Source of the DNA: Caenorhabditis remanei
Lineage: Eukaryota; Nematoda; Chromadorea; Rhabditida; Rhabditidae
Reading direction: 5' to 3'
DNA: 64,000 bases
NCBI RefSeq assembly: GCF_010183535.1
Contig: NC_071332.1
Location: 3,782,001-3,846,000, forward strand
Both the position numbers and the translations under genes were made by a program. How positions within the stretch are numbered: the first letter of the stretch is position 1; each line of letters starts with the position of its first letter. Below, in pieces: positions 23,309 through 33,955 of this stretch. The notes below the pieces were generated by a model. That model was not told the origin of the DNA and made no database searches. It saw only the letters and a list, made by a program, of their open reading frames with translations.

Positions 23309-23399
23309 ATATAAAATTTCGAAAAATCTTTTTGATATTTCCCAGGTATAATTCGTCAAAATTGACCGATTTTTTCCCTTTTTCTCGGCTTTTCTGTGT

Positions 23400-24265
23400 T
23401 TTTAGAGTCAAAAATCAAAAATAAATTGTTATTCACTCCTCCCCCAATGTATGTATCTTCTCAATTTTCCCTTCTCCTTTAATATCGCGTGCCCCACACC
23501 ACTCCACCAAATTTCTTCCCCTATTTGACATTTTTCCCCCATCTCTAGTTTCCAGAATATTCTTCCCCTTCTCAATTTCACCTTTTTCGTCTTCTGTATA
23601 GAAAAAAATGACGGCGTCTTAGAAAAAGTAGGAGAAAGTTTAACTCGATTATTTGTCTTTTCTCATAATTGGGTTTTTGCGTTTTTGCGAAACGAATACG
23701 GCCCACGGTTATTTTCAATAACAAAAATGGTGGAGTCTTTAATTGTCATGATTAGAACTAATTAGGTATACTTTTTTAGCGGAAAAAACGAAGAATTTTG
23801 TATACTCGGGATTGGAGAGTGAGCAAGTGCGCTCCACCTAACTAAGAGGTTTTTCAAAAGTAGAGCGCACTTTCATACCTGTGTTCCCTTGATGAAAACA
23901 TTGTCATGAAAGTGCGCTCTACTGGGCTTTGTTTCAAAAAATTGAAAATTCCAAAAAATCTCTAAAGATGAGCCATGTCTAAACACCTTATGACAATAGG
24001 ACACCTATTTTTGAATTGCCAGAATTGCCACTTTGTCTTTTTTGTGACGTTTTGGTGTCAAACTTTTGGTTTTTGGACGGATTTTTAAATTTTGCAAATG
24101 CAATGTTCGAAACTACTAAATGAGAATGAACACATTTTCCGAACTTGTAGAAATCAAACAAAAAAACCAGTTCTAGAACTGTCATTTTTATAGTTGAAAA
24201 TGTTAAACTTTGTCCCTGCGTAACAATGCCAGAATACATCCCCAACTTATAAAATTTAAATTTTT
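23400..24265. other. spacer, no gene seen
   Basis: AT-rich spacer with C-rich patches (23440-23530). A weak inverted pair of AGTGCGCTCYACY sequences lies near 23828 and 23910 (GTGCGCTCCACC, AAGTGCGCTCTACT). No exon or RNA gene was recognised. Confidence 0.4.
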
Positions 24266-24436
24266 ATGTAGATCAAACCTAGACCTCTCTTTTTGTAGTT
24301 GACAACTTTTTGATAAATAATCACGCTTTTGAGATATAACGGTTTTAAGATGGTACAGTAGCAGCAAGAGAGGAGGAGGGCGCAGAGAGGCTAGAGTGTC
24401 TTACTGTCTGCTTCGCTTTTCTCTCTTGGAAACTTT

Positions 24437-25715
24437 GGGAAAATTCGGTTATACCCCCCCACACCGATAGCTTCCCCGCATGTTGGAATACACCCCCCAC
24501 CAACTGAAAAGTGGGGGGTTATAACTGTGGGGTTGTATAATGGAACAGAAAGTGTGGGGGGTTATAATGAAACATACTTGTCAACGGGCCGAAACGGGCC
24601 GACACGGGCCGGCTCGTAACTCGCATCAAAATGAATATTATGAGCTGAAAAATATACCAAGATGTAGATTTCGACGAGTTCTATGCCCGTGACCTACTAC
24701 GGGCCGGATGACTATTCGTTAATATGCCGCGGGCCGGGCTAGAATGGCTTTTTTGGCCATTTTCGCGTTTTTTGGCACTTTTTCCCGGCCCGCGGCACAT
24801 TAACGAATAACCATCCGGCCCGTAGTAGTTCACGGACATAGAACTCGTTGAGATCTACATTTTAGTATATTTTTCAGCTAATAATATTCATTTTGACGCG
24901 AGTTACGCGCCGGCCCGCGTCGGCCCGTTTCGGCCCGTTGACAAGTATGTAATGAAACCATTAAAGCCCCCCACAGTGGAAAGTGGGGGTTCATATCAAA
25001 ACACCAGGCAAACTTCTATTATAACCCCCCACGTGTATCAATAAACGCCCCCAAAACGCCATGTTGGTATACCACCCCCGGGGGGTGTTTAATAGAATGT
25101 CTCCTGAATTTCTGCCTAAGCCTAAGAATTAAGGAAAATCACCTTCCAGGGCGCTAAGCTTATGGGCGGGGCGAGAGCAAGCTCCAGGGTGTCCTGTTTT
25201 AAGGTAATCACTACTTCCAGGGCGCTAAGCTTAGGGGGTGTGTAATAGAATGATACGGGAATTTCAGCCTAAGCCTAAGAATTGTGGAAAATCAGGGGGA
25301 ATTTCAGCATAAATCGACTTTTAGTTTTAACCTAAAGATAAATTTTAAAGTTTTAGCGAAAAACTGCTGAAAAACGCACAGAAAACCCGAAAAAAAGAAG
25401 AAAAATCGGAAGAAAATAATTATTTTTGAGTGTAATCAATATTCAATTTGGCTGCCAACTATGATACTCAGTCATTGGGGGGCCTTTATCAAAATGATGC
25501 TCACATTACAATATATACCCCCACATCTGATTGAAATTTGGGGGTTATATTGTAATGTGTGGGGGTCTATAATAGAATGTTCATAATATGGTCCCAACAT
25601 TCCAATAAACACCCCCATCCAAATGACTAAATCACGCATTGTGGGGGTCTATTCCAACGTTTACCCAGGGGGGTGTATAACCTAATCTTACGGGGGTCTA
25701 TAATAGAATGTACCC
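24437..25715. mobile_element. GGGGGT-rich non-autonomous element, 1.28 kb
   Basis: The element starts GGGAAAATTC and ends GAATGTACCC, inverted ends matching at 8 of 10 positions. It is flanked by a perfect 8-bp duplication, GAAACTTT, at 24429-24436 and 25716-25723. Inside, a subterminal motif like GGGGGTCTATAATAGAATG or its complement recurs near 24510, 24555, 25020, 25085, 25235, 25565, 25645 and 25695. A direct repeat TTCCAGGGCGCTAAGCTTA lies near 25146 and 25213. There is no long open frame, so any transposase must be supplied elsewhere. A CATACTTGTCAA-family MITE is inserted within it. Confidence 0.8.
24573..24949. mobile_element. hAT-like MITE, CATACTTGTCAA family, copy 2
   Basis: Near-perfect foldback element of 377 bp. 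The left end is CATACTTGTCAACGGGCC and the right end GGCCCGTTGACAAGTATG. The arms of about 170 bp share ACGGGCCGGATG, CGTTAATATGCCGCGGGCC and ATTATGAGCTGAAAAATATA or complements. The 8-bp target duplication TAATGAAA lies at 24565-24572 and 24950-24957. The high arm identity suggests a recent insertion, and its position inside 24437-25715 makes it younger than that element. Confidence 0.9.
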
Positions 25716-26429
25716 GAAACTTTGAAGCGGCATTTCTCCAGAACGTGAATAGCTATCAAAAAGTTGTCAACTTCAAAAATGGAGCTCTAGGTTTGATCTT
25801 CAAAATGATCATGGTTTTGAAAAATTTGGAGCAAATTTAGTGTCTACAGTATCCTCCCAAAATTGCTCATAATAACAGAAAACTTGGAAAAAGCGGCGAT
25901 TTAAATTTGATGTTCTAGTAATAATGACCTTTCTTACAAAAAATCCTGACCATGAAAAAAGAGCAATTTTCGATAAAACATCCAAATCCTATATTCCTTG
26001 TCAGAATTTCTAATTTCATAGTTCCCATTATATACAATTCCTTCCGAAATCTGCAATTCTAGACATTATTTTCCATGTTTTAGTTCCTAAATTCAGGGGA
26101 AACTGAATTTTTGAAATCTTTTCTCATTAAATGTATAGTTTGTTCTAGTCCAAGCATATATATAAATCAGTTTATGTAAATTTTAAATTTTTTGAATTTT
26201 TTTGATTTTTTTGCAAACAACTCTAATTTTCAACAATGTTTTCAAAACTCGATAAATGATCAAGTGTACATTGGATTTTTCACTTTTTTTGACAAAAAAA
26301 GTTCGAAAATTTTGTGGAAATTGTGCATTTTTAGAATCCGGGCCGGTCCAAGCCGATATTTTGCAAGTCAGGTAAAAGACGTATATCTCACTAGGAACCG
26401 CCCGTACAAAGATGTCCGCTTAAAGTTAT

Positions 26430-26740
26430 GCCGTAAGGACAAGAGAGGCAGACAGTCAGACACTCTAGCTTCTCTGCGTCTCTCTCAGTGGCTGTTCACC
26501 AAGCAATCTTTAAAGGCGCGTATCTCAAAAGCGTGAATAGCTATCAAAAAGTTGTCAACTACAAAAATGTAGATCTAGGTTTGATCTACACAGTGAATGA
26601 AATCTCAAATTATTTGGAAGTAATGGGAGTGAGTTGTAATCTCTCAAATTTGGTCGGAACAAATTTTCAGCAAAATTTTCGAAAAATTCCACAATCGTCG
26701 GGACCGCGAATCGCTCTAAAATCCCAAATCAGAGACAATC
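26430..26740. repeat. F1 half-copy with extended right arm
   Basis: The core GGCAGACAGTCAGACACTCT leads into the right arm (AAAGGCGCGTATCTCAAAAG to TTTGATCTACACAGTG). The arm continues into a longer flank (GGGAGTGAGTTGTAATCTCT to GGACCGCGAATCGCTCTAAA). The same extended flank recurs near 28790-28870, 29930-30070, 40140-40240 and 45290-45390, so the full F1 element is longer than the common short form. Confidence 0.65.
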
Positions 26741-26825
26741 CGGGATATTGTGACGGATCCTTAAAATTGCTCATTTTCAACGGAAACTGGAAGTGTAGTA
26801 CTGTAGGAAAGTTCTAGTTGCACAT

Positions 26826-27263
26826 CAGAGTTGTCCGGAATCCGGATTCCGGATTCCGGAATTCCGGGTTTTTTCGGCATTCCGGTTCCGGAATCCGGAA
26901 AATGTAAAATCTCATTTCGGTTCCGGATTCCGGATTCCGGTTTTTTTGAGTTTCCTTTTTCCGGAATCCAGAAGTTGAAATTTATCTTTATTTTCCTGTT
27001 CAAAAAATACTTCTTTTCCGGTTTTGATCCTAAAAAGTAGTTTTAAACTTTATTTATCATTAAAAACACTCGAAAAAAATGACTTGGCGTCGCAAATTTA
27101 TCAAATCATTCCGAATTCCGGATTCCGATTCCGGATTTCAAAAATTCGATTCCGGTTCCGGATTCCGGAAAATGTAAAATCTCATTCCGGTTCCGGATTC
27201 CGTAAAATGTAAAATCTCATTCCGGTTCCGGATTCCGGAAAAATGGCATTCCGTACAACTCTG
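26826..27263. mobile_element. hAT-like element made of TCCGGAATCCGG repeats
   Basis: The ends are CAGAGTTGTCCGGAAT and, inverted, ATTCCGTACAACTCTG, 15 of 16 matching. The flanking 8 bp are TTGCACAT (26818-26825) and TTGCACAG (27264-27271), a 7/8 target duplication. CAGAG is a common hAT terminus. The interior is an array of GGATTCCGG / CCGGAATCC units with TGTAAAATCTCATTCCGG repeats. Open frames across it are products of the repetition. Confidence 0.75.
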
Positions 27264-27274
27264 TTGCACAGGTT

Positions 27275-28340
27275 CCCGTCTCTAAGGTAACAAGAAATGA
27301 ATTAGCTGTCCCCCGTGGGCGTCTTCCCCCACGTACTCGGTCTATTGCGCAACAAGTGAGCAGGTGGTGGTGTCCTAACCCTCCCCCTTTTGTTCTTAAG
27401 TTCCATGGCTCCCCCCTTCAAGTTCTCTGACCATTTCCCCTTTTCCAAACATTTTCTGTTCAATCGAGCGTATCCTTTTCACTTCCCTTCTTCCCCATCA
27501 CATCATCCTCTTCATCGTTCTTTTTCTCTGATAATTTCGAACGATAAGTATCTCCCTGCGTCTCCACCACTTCATACACTCTCTCATCCCTCATATAATA
27601 ATGCTCTCGAATCGAAATTGTCGTCGTCGTGTCGTCCTTGAGGAGGAAAATGGAAGAAAATGGAAGAAAAAAAGATGGATCGTCGCCCCGCGTCATTTTC
27701 CAATTTTTTCTCTTCTTATTTGGTTCCAAATCGAAATGTACATATGTTTGAGTGTGTGCTCGTCCGTGTGACCACGCCCACTTATTTCTTGGAATTCGAT
27801 TTGGAAAGGGGATGGGGTAACCAAAAAGGTGACCGAAATTTTGGCCGCTCGCTATTTTGGGAACAAGGTTCGGTCGGACCAGTAAAATTGTAAATTTTAA
27901 GTTTTTTGGGAGGCGCTGCGTATCGCGTCGCGTGCGCACTAAAAATTTGAACCGCAAGATGCCGAGCCTACCGTAACCCTAAGATTCGCCGATATCAGTA
28001 GAGCGAACCTTGTTCCTCCCACAGTACACACGGTTTTGAGGTACTTCAGTAATTTGTCATTAGAGCGCGAGTTCCGCATTCCAGATTCATAATAGAAAAC
28101 CAATTTTGTCATTATTCACAAATTGAGCGCACTTACACAATCGAAATAACTTCATAACAAAAAAAAACAACAAATAATTTATTTTACCCTATTGTTCCCT
28201 TGAAAATTCGATTACACTGTTCCCTAGAAAATTGACTTATGTATGTACATTAATGGAAATCTGGAGAAAAAGAACTATAGCCGGAAGAAGGCTTTTTTGC
28301 CTATAAACAGATCAGAAATCTTTTTTATTTTTATTTTTTG
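27275..28340. other. spacer, no gene seen
   Basis: Pyrimidine-rich stretch with promoter-like texture. The 165-codon minus-strand frame at 27460-27957 lacks splice signals and recognisable motifs and is antisense to CT-rich DNA, so it is not called. Short R3-like pieces (GAGCGCACTTACACAATC) occur near 28130. Confidence 0.4.
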
Positions 28341-28384
28341 GCGGCAAATCATGAGCAAGACTGTCGAATTTCTAGTTTTCCATA

Positions 28385-29123
28385 CAGATCAAACCTAGTT
28401 CTCCATTTTTGTAGTTGACAACTTTTTGATAGATATTCACGTTTTTGAGATATTCGTTTTTGAAGATTGCAGAGAGAGAGCGAGAGACGCAGAGAAGCTA
28501 GAGTGTCTGACTTCTCTGCGTCTCTCTGAAAGGTCTCTAGCTTTAAAGCCGCGTATCTCAAAAGCGTGAATAGCTATCAAAAAGTTGTCAACTGGAAAAA
28601 GGAAGATCTAGGTTTGATCTACGCAATGAGCTAATATTTGAAAACGTGGCGCCAAATCCTGCATAGTCATGATTCGTCAAACGTTAACTATTTTTATGGA
28701 AATAATGTTTTTTCCGATTTAAACAAAAGTTTGGTTCTCCTGTTGAGTAGTAGAGCAATTCATGTTCCCGACAATTATAAAAGTTTTCGAAAATTTTTCT
28801 AAACATTGACCAATTATGAGAAATTGTAACTCAGTCCTATCATATCCAAATAGTTTGAAATTACATTCACTATGTAGATCAAACCTAGGTCTCCATTTTT
28901 GTAGTTGACAACTTTTTGATAGCTATTCACACTTTTGAGATACACGCCTTTAAAGATAGGTTGTAGAGAAAGGGAGGGAGGGGGAGACTCAGAGAAGCTA
29001 GAGTGTCTGACTGCCTGCGTCTCTTTTATCTCTTGCAGGCTTTGAAGGCGCATTTCTCAAAAGGATGAATAGCTATCAAAAAGTTGTCAACTACAAAAAT
29101 TTAGAGCTAGATTTGATCTACAA
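28385..29123. repeat. two F1 foldback repeats
   Basis: Copy one is 28385-28626: left arm CAGATCAAACCTAG, right arm ending GGTTTGATCTACGC, core GAGACGCAGAGAAGCTAGAG. Copy two is 28872-29123: left arm TATGTAGATCAAACCTAGG, right arm ending ATTTGATCTACAA. They are separated by about 245 bp that include the extended F1 flank. Confidence 0.75.
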
Positions 29124-29129
29124 AACTAC

Positions 29130-29925
29130 CAAAAATGTATGAAACTAGAACTATTATGAACTCCAGGATCGTCTCTCGAAGCTCTGTGCTTCTGGAGTGT
29201 TTGAGTCATTCATTTTCAGCCAAGCTTCTCTTTTTCTCTTCTTTTTTCTACAAATCCAATTGAAAAATGTAAATTTTTGAACATGTTTTCTTCGAACCTT
29301 TTCTTTCTTATTTTGCATATCTTTGTCAACCAAAATTCTAGACCCTTAAGGGCTATCCCCTCACTTTTTTCTGCCTCAATTTTCTTTTTGTTCTCCAATT
29401 ATCTTTTTCTCTGCCAATTAATATCTGTCCCCCTGCTCCATATAACTTTATGGGCTTTTGTAATGCTTTTACCAATTTTCTTCTTTTTTTTCCGACTTCT
29501 TCTTACACCCACATCTTATGACAGGTTTCTCTTCCCCCTATTTATATTAATCACGAAAAAAATGTTGACGCCAAGAGAGTATATCCAGATGTGCATAATT
29601 AATCCACTCTCTGGCGTCTCTTTTCTTCTAAAAAAGCTTATCAGAGGCTTCGGATTATATCATCTTATCACATATTGATAATGCCATCTGGATAACAAGA
29701 AAGCTTTGATTAAATGACAAAAAGAAAAGTGGATAACAAGATTTAGAGGTGTTATAAGAATGAGAAGAGCTTAACAAGGCTGTTGGAATTATGAAATCAT
29801 CGCAAATAATGGTTCGTTTTCATAAGGTCAAAAAAATAAGAGATGACGTGGTAAATCATAAAAACATGAGTAACTGGGGCGCCTGGGGTGCTAGCACGAA
29901 AGTGAAATTTATTCAGATTTGGGTT
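29130..29925. other. spacer, no gene seen
   Basis: Very T-rich DNA. A 133-codon plus-strand frame (29277-29678) is almost all Phe, Leu, Ile and Ser, as expected from translating T-rich sequence, and has no signal or domain. No gene is called. Confidence 0.4.
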
Positions 29926-30072
29926 TTTAGAGCGGTTTTTAGATTTATAGTCCCGACGATTAAGGAGATTTTCAAAACATTTCAAAAGTTTTGCTGAAAA
30001 TTTTTTTCCGACCAACTTTGAGAGATTGAAACTCAGTCCCCTTACATCTGGATATCTTGAAATTACACTTAA

Positions 30073-30315
30073 TGTGTAGATCAAACCTAGATCTTCATTT
30101 TTGTAGTTGACAACTTTTTGATAACTTCTCACGCTTTTGAGATATGCGCCTTTAAAGATTGGTAGCTGAGGTGGAGAGACGCAGAGAAACGAGGGTGTCT
30201 TACTGTCTGCGTCTCTTCTCTTCACTTTACAACTTTAAGCGACCGTATCTCAGAAGCGCAAAGAGCAATCGAAAAGTTGTCAACTATAAAAATGAAGAGC
30301 TAGATTTGATCTACA
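30073..30315. repeat. F1 foldback repeat
   Basis: The left arm starts GTGTAGATCAAACCTAGATC and the right arm ends ATTTGATCTACAT. The core is GAGACGCAGAGAAACGAGGG with CTGTCTGCGTCTC. Extended flanks continue on both sides (from about 29930 and to about 30420). Confidence 0.75.
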
Positions 30316-30672
30316 TAAAAAGTTAAAAGTTGAAAGATTTTTATGTATTCTGGAGTTGTTACGGAGGGTCAAAGTTGGACATTTTCAACAATGAAAATGT
30401 TCGAAAAATGACAGTTTTGAAACGGATTTTTTTGGATTTTTTAAATTTTTACGAGTTCTAAAAATGTAAAATCTATTCGCATTGTCATTTAGTAATCCGA
30501 GTTACAAAAATGACTGAAAAACTTAGAAAACTGTAAAAATTTGAAAGATCTCCTGAGATTTCATGCCCATACCAAAATCTTTGGTACCTTTACATTGTTT
30601 TCAATGAAATTTTTATGCCACCCGTTTTTAATAATTATCTTTTCAGGGTTTTCTAGATATCTGTTTATATTA

Positions 30673-30805
30673 GCACGGCACGCTTCTTACAACCGCGCTC
30701 TACCGAAACCGACGAAAATTGTGTGCGAAATTGAGAGACGCAGAGAAAAAGAGACATTTTCCAAGGGTATTTCTGTAGAGCGCAGTTGTGAGAACTGTGC
30801 CGAGC
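30673..30805. repeat. R3 short foldback repeat, copy 3
   Basis: Ends GCACGGCACGCTTCTTACAA and GAGAACTGTGCCGAGC; the inner arms are CCGCGCTCTACCGAAA and TTTCTGTAGAGCGCAG. The loop again has AAATTGAGAGACGCAGAGAA, linking R3 by sequence to the GAGACGCAGAGAA core of F1. Confidence 0.7.
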
Positions 30806-30859
30806 AAATATGTTTTGAAATCACTTCCTTAGACGGTCCCCAATTTCTTTTTTTCACTT

Positions 30860-31800
30860 TTTGATCTACTTACAAAACCTTACACTTCCTTATCACCCCC
30901 CCCCTTCCTTTTAAAATCCTGATTCCCTTCAGCTTCCGTGAGATCTCTTAACCTTTGAGCTTCTGATTCTGATTCTTTCCTCATCGAATCAAAAATTTGA
31001 ACTACAGAGAGCACATGATCCTTCTGACTTTTTCGCTTTCAAATCCACTACAATTTCTTGCTCCGTCAAACTAGAATCGTCAGAATCCGGATATGTCCAA
31101 AGTATATACTCTCAGGTGTCTTCTCACCAATTATTCAATCTTCCTTCCTCCTAAAAAGTGCTTCCTTACCACCAAAAAAAGTGATCTCTAGCCTGACAAC
31201 GGAAGTGTGTGTACATCTTCTCAACTTCCCTCCCAAAAACTGCAAACATCTTCCTCTTCTAATCTTTTTCCCTCACATATCTAATTGGTTTCTTCTTCTT
31301 ATTCCAATTTCCGGCGGAAAAAAAAAGGACCAAGTTCATCACACGGAGAGATTTTTTCCCGATTTCCCTTAAGAATCCCATCAAAAGAGAGAGAGAGAGC
31401 TCACCTAATTTATTCATGTGATTCCTCCTCCATTCGCAACCCGCCGCCGCAAAAAAATGTTTAGAATGAGAAAAAAGAAGAGAAAAAAGTGGAGATGTTC
31501 ACAAAAACATCTGCATTCTTGTCTTGACTTCCGTTTCTCAAAGAATTTCAAGGGGGAGAGAAGATTGGTGTGTCTTGGACGCGTTTTCGGCAAGATTACC
31601 ACAAGACTTTTGAAAAAATAGAGAAATCAGACGATTTTTTGTAAAAAACAATATAAACACAAGATTCCGAATAGAAACCACAACTTGTGTTAGAAAACAC
31701 ACGGTTTCAAAGCTTACCCTACGTTTACCACACGGAATTCACAAAGTGGTGCTTTGAGAGATTGTAACTCGCTTCCATTATTTCAAATTATTTTGAAATT
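30860..31800. other. spacer, no gene seen
   Basis: T- and C-rich non-coding DNA. Near 31660-31740 there is a short isolated relative of the CACAACTTGTGTTAGAAAAC minisatellite found at 35.1-36.5 kb. Open frames at 31058-31372 and 31418-31621 are low complexity. Confidence 0.4.
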
Positions 31801-31808
31801 GTATTCAT

Positions 31809-31903
31809 TGTGTAGATCAAATCTAGATCTCCATTTTTCTAGTTGACAACTTTTTGATAGCTATTCACGCTTTCGAGATATGCGCCTTTAAAGCTATTCG
31901 TCT

Positions 31904-31995
<92 letters not shown>

Positions 31996-32148
31996 AGGAG
32001 ACGCAGAGAAACGAGGGTGTCTGCTTTCTTTACGTCTCTCTTCATTCTTGCTGTGACGTCATTGTCTTTGAGCTGGCATATCTCAAAAGCGTGCATAGCT
32101 ATCAAAAAGTTGTCAACTACAAAAATGGAGATCTAGGTTTGATCTACA
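31809..32148. repeat. F1 foldback repeat with (GA)n expansion
   Basis: The arms are TGTGTAGATCAAATCTAGAT on the left and GATCTAGGTTTGATCTACAT on the right. Within the core a (GA)n tract of about 88 bp (31904-31991) has expanded next to GGAGACGCAGAGAAACGAGG. A 142-codon frame through it is a run of Arg-Glu and is not a gene. Confidence 0.8.
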
Positions 32149-32519
32149 TAAAAAATTTAAATTCAATAAGTTGGGATCCATTCTGGAAGTGCTACAGAGC
32201 GTCAAAGTTGAACATTTCCAACATTTTCAACTATGAAAATGACCTTTTTAGAGCAGTTTTTTTGGATTTGTACGAGTTCTGAAAGTGTGAAAAAAGAATT
32301 TTGCACGTGGTTTTGAAGGTGGTAAAAACACACCCACACGTACACAAGCCACCCCCAGCCACCTCCACAACACATCATCTGAGACCAATCAGTCAGTTCT
32401 AATCCATGTCTCGTCACCGTGCTAATACCAATCCCCCCCCTACCTTATTTTTTCAAAAATATCACGGATTTTAAAATTTTCAACGTGAAAGTTCTCATCT
32501 GTTTATTTATAACCAGTCG

Positions 32520-33245
32520 GTTTACGTCGCCTAACGGCGACTAAACCTCCTTCCCTATCATGCCGAATTACTACTATCGAGGCCTCAGAATTCTCCTCTA
32601 CTTTTGGATCGTATAACTTTTTCACTTGTAAGGTAGCTTTCGTTAGCTAAGAAGCCCTTTCCGGTAGAGAACAATTAAAACACTTCTGTATTTCTGATAA
32701 TATTTTAACAAATTTTCCCAATGACTTTTTCCTGTGGAATATGGAATGTCAGTATAAAAAATGCGCTTAAAGTATTTTTTTTAGTTTTTGACTGATTGGC
32801 GGCGATGTCGCCTCCCTCCCCAAAACCTTTCAAGATGTTTTCCATATACACGGAAATCTTCTGTCTGGTTTGATCCGAAAAGTTCTGCTTTCTGATTTTA
32901 TACCTCTTCGGCGGCGATGCCGCCTCTTTTCTCTAGAATACTTCAAAACTATTTTACATACTTCTAAGTTCAAAAGTAGAAGTACCCTCTTATTCAGTCT
33001 ATTTTGATTCCAATCCTCATTTGTACCTGAAAGTGCACCACAAAAGTTAGCAAAATTCTTAAAGATCTTCAAAGAAATGCACTTTATGTACATGGTGCGG
33101 TATAAATAGTGATATACGCAAAAAACGTTACAACTTTTTTCAAAAACTTCAAAACATATTTTCCTTTTGACAAAAAAATTTTGACAGAAAATGTAATCTT
33201 TTTGAGTTTTGACTGATCGGCGGCGATGCCGCCTTCCTTCCCCAA
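32520..33245. repeat. GGCGGCGATGCCGCC palindrome repeats
   Basis: The 15-bp palindrome-like word GGCGGCGATGCCGCC, or a near copy, lies at about 32801-32816, 32911-32925 and 33220-33235, with a weaker relative near 32527-32540. Two copies share the context TTTTGACTGATYGGCGGCGA, followed by TTCCTTCCCC or TCCCTCCCC. Each can form a short GC hairpin in otherwise AT-rich DNA. Confidence 0.6.
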
Positions 33246-33566
33246 GAAGATGCGGACGAAAGTCTTATGGATAAATCAGTTTTTGACTCGGCGTTTGCAG
33301 GATTGTAATTTTTAAACATTTTGAAAGTTGGGAGCTCCACGAAAATTGGGGAGAGCCTTTTAATCGGGGAACGAAAATTGGGGAAAGTGTGCACAGACGA
33401 ACGCAAATTTGCGGCGCAGTTTCCAAACCGTAGTTTTTTTCCCCGATTATACCCACGTAACCCTTTTGATCTACGAAATCTCGACTGTAACGGCGTTATT
33501 TATTACAACTTTCATATACTGGCTGTCTATGTTCTTATCAAAACAAAAAAACCAAAAAACATTTCC

Positions 33567-33646
33567 GACCTGGCGGGAACGAACTCACCACCCCGTGCTT
33601 GAGAGTCATCTGCGTAGACCGCTACACCCAATACGCGCGGCCGGGG
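33567..33646 (-). other. tRNA-like sequence, probably a pseudogene
   Basis: On the minus strand CCGGCC...GGTCGG can pair as an acceptor-like stem. GTAGCGGTCTAC forms a D-arm-like hairpin inside GGGTGTAGCGGTC (A-box-like). GAGTTCGTTCCCGCC resembles a T arm and B box with one mismatch. The anticodon arm is not clear. This may be a decayed tRNA gene or the head of a tRNA-derived SINE. Confidence 0.35.
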
Positions 33647-33759
33647 CCCTTTCGAGAATGCAGATAAGAAACACCGAGTAAGTAGGTTTGAGCTTGCTAC
33701 AACCCTGTCGGGGCACACCTTTTCTCAATGCTTTTAACCGTTGAAATGGTCATCGTCTC

Positions 33760-33915
33760 CAGAAGACGTCAAAATCAACTTTTTCGAAAAAAGAAAAGCT
33801 TGGACATCATCTAAGGGAATTTTCCAATCAATCTGTCTAGGTTTCATAGAAATCGGTCCACTACAGAGGGAGTTATGGCTTGCAACACATAAACGGACAG
33901 ACGGAATCTGTTGAA
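33760..33915 (+). mobile_element. possible LINE/SINE 3' tail remnant
   Basis: The phrases TTTCATAGAAATCGGTCCAC, GAGGGAGTTATGGC and ACGGACAGACGGAA have the look of the conserved 3' end shared by RTE-type LINEs and their SINE partners in invertebrates (ATCGGTCCA...GAGTTATGG...GGACAGACGGA). This is recalled by family pattern only. No reverse transcriptase frame is nearby. Confidence 0.35.
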
Positions 33916-33955
33916 TATTATTAGTAAAGATCTGGTATGATATAATCCGTTATAT

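Larger units (their letters stand above)
24268..25806. repeat. F1 foldback repeat split by an insertion
   Basis: The left arm and core occupy 24268-24436, ending TCTCTCTTGGAAACTTT. The right arm resumes at 25716 with GAAACTTTGAAGCGGC and ends near 25806 in TTTGATCTTCA. GAAACTTT is repeated on both sides of the 1.28-kb insertion 24437-25715, so the two halves were once one F1 copy. Confidence 0.8.

Noticed and set aside
27460..27957. 165-codon minus-strand frame
   Set aside because: Antisense to CT-rich spacer, no domain, no supporting splice or leader signals.
29277..29678. 133-codon hydrophobic frame that could pass for a membrane protein
   Set aside because: Translation of T-rich DNA gives Phe/Leu/Ile-rich peptides. 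There are no flanking exons or good start context.
31854..32282. Arg-Glu repeat protein frame, and Leu-Ser repeat frame on the other strand
   Set aside because: Both are translations of the (GA)n tract inside an F1 repeat.
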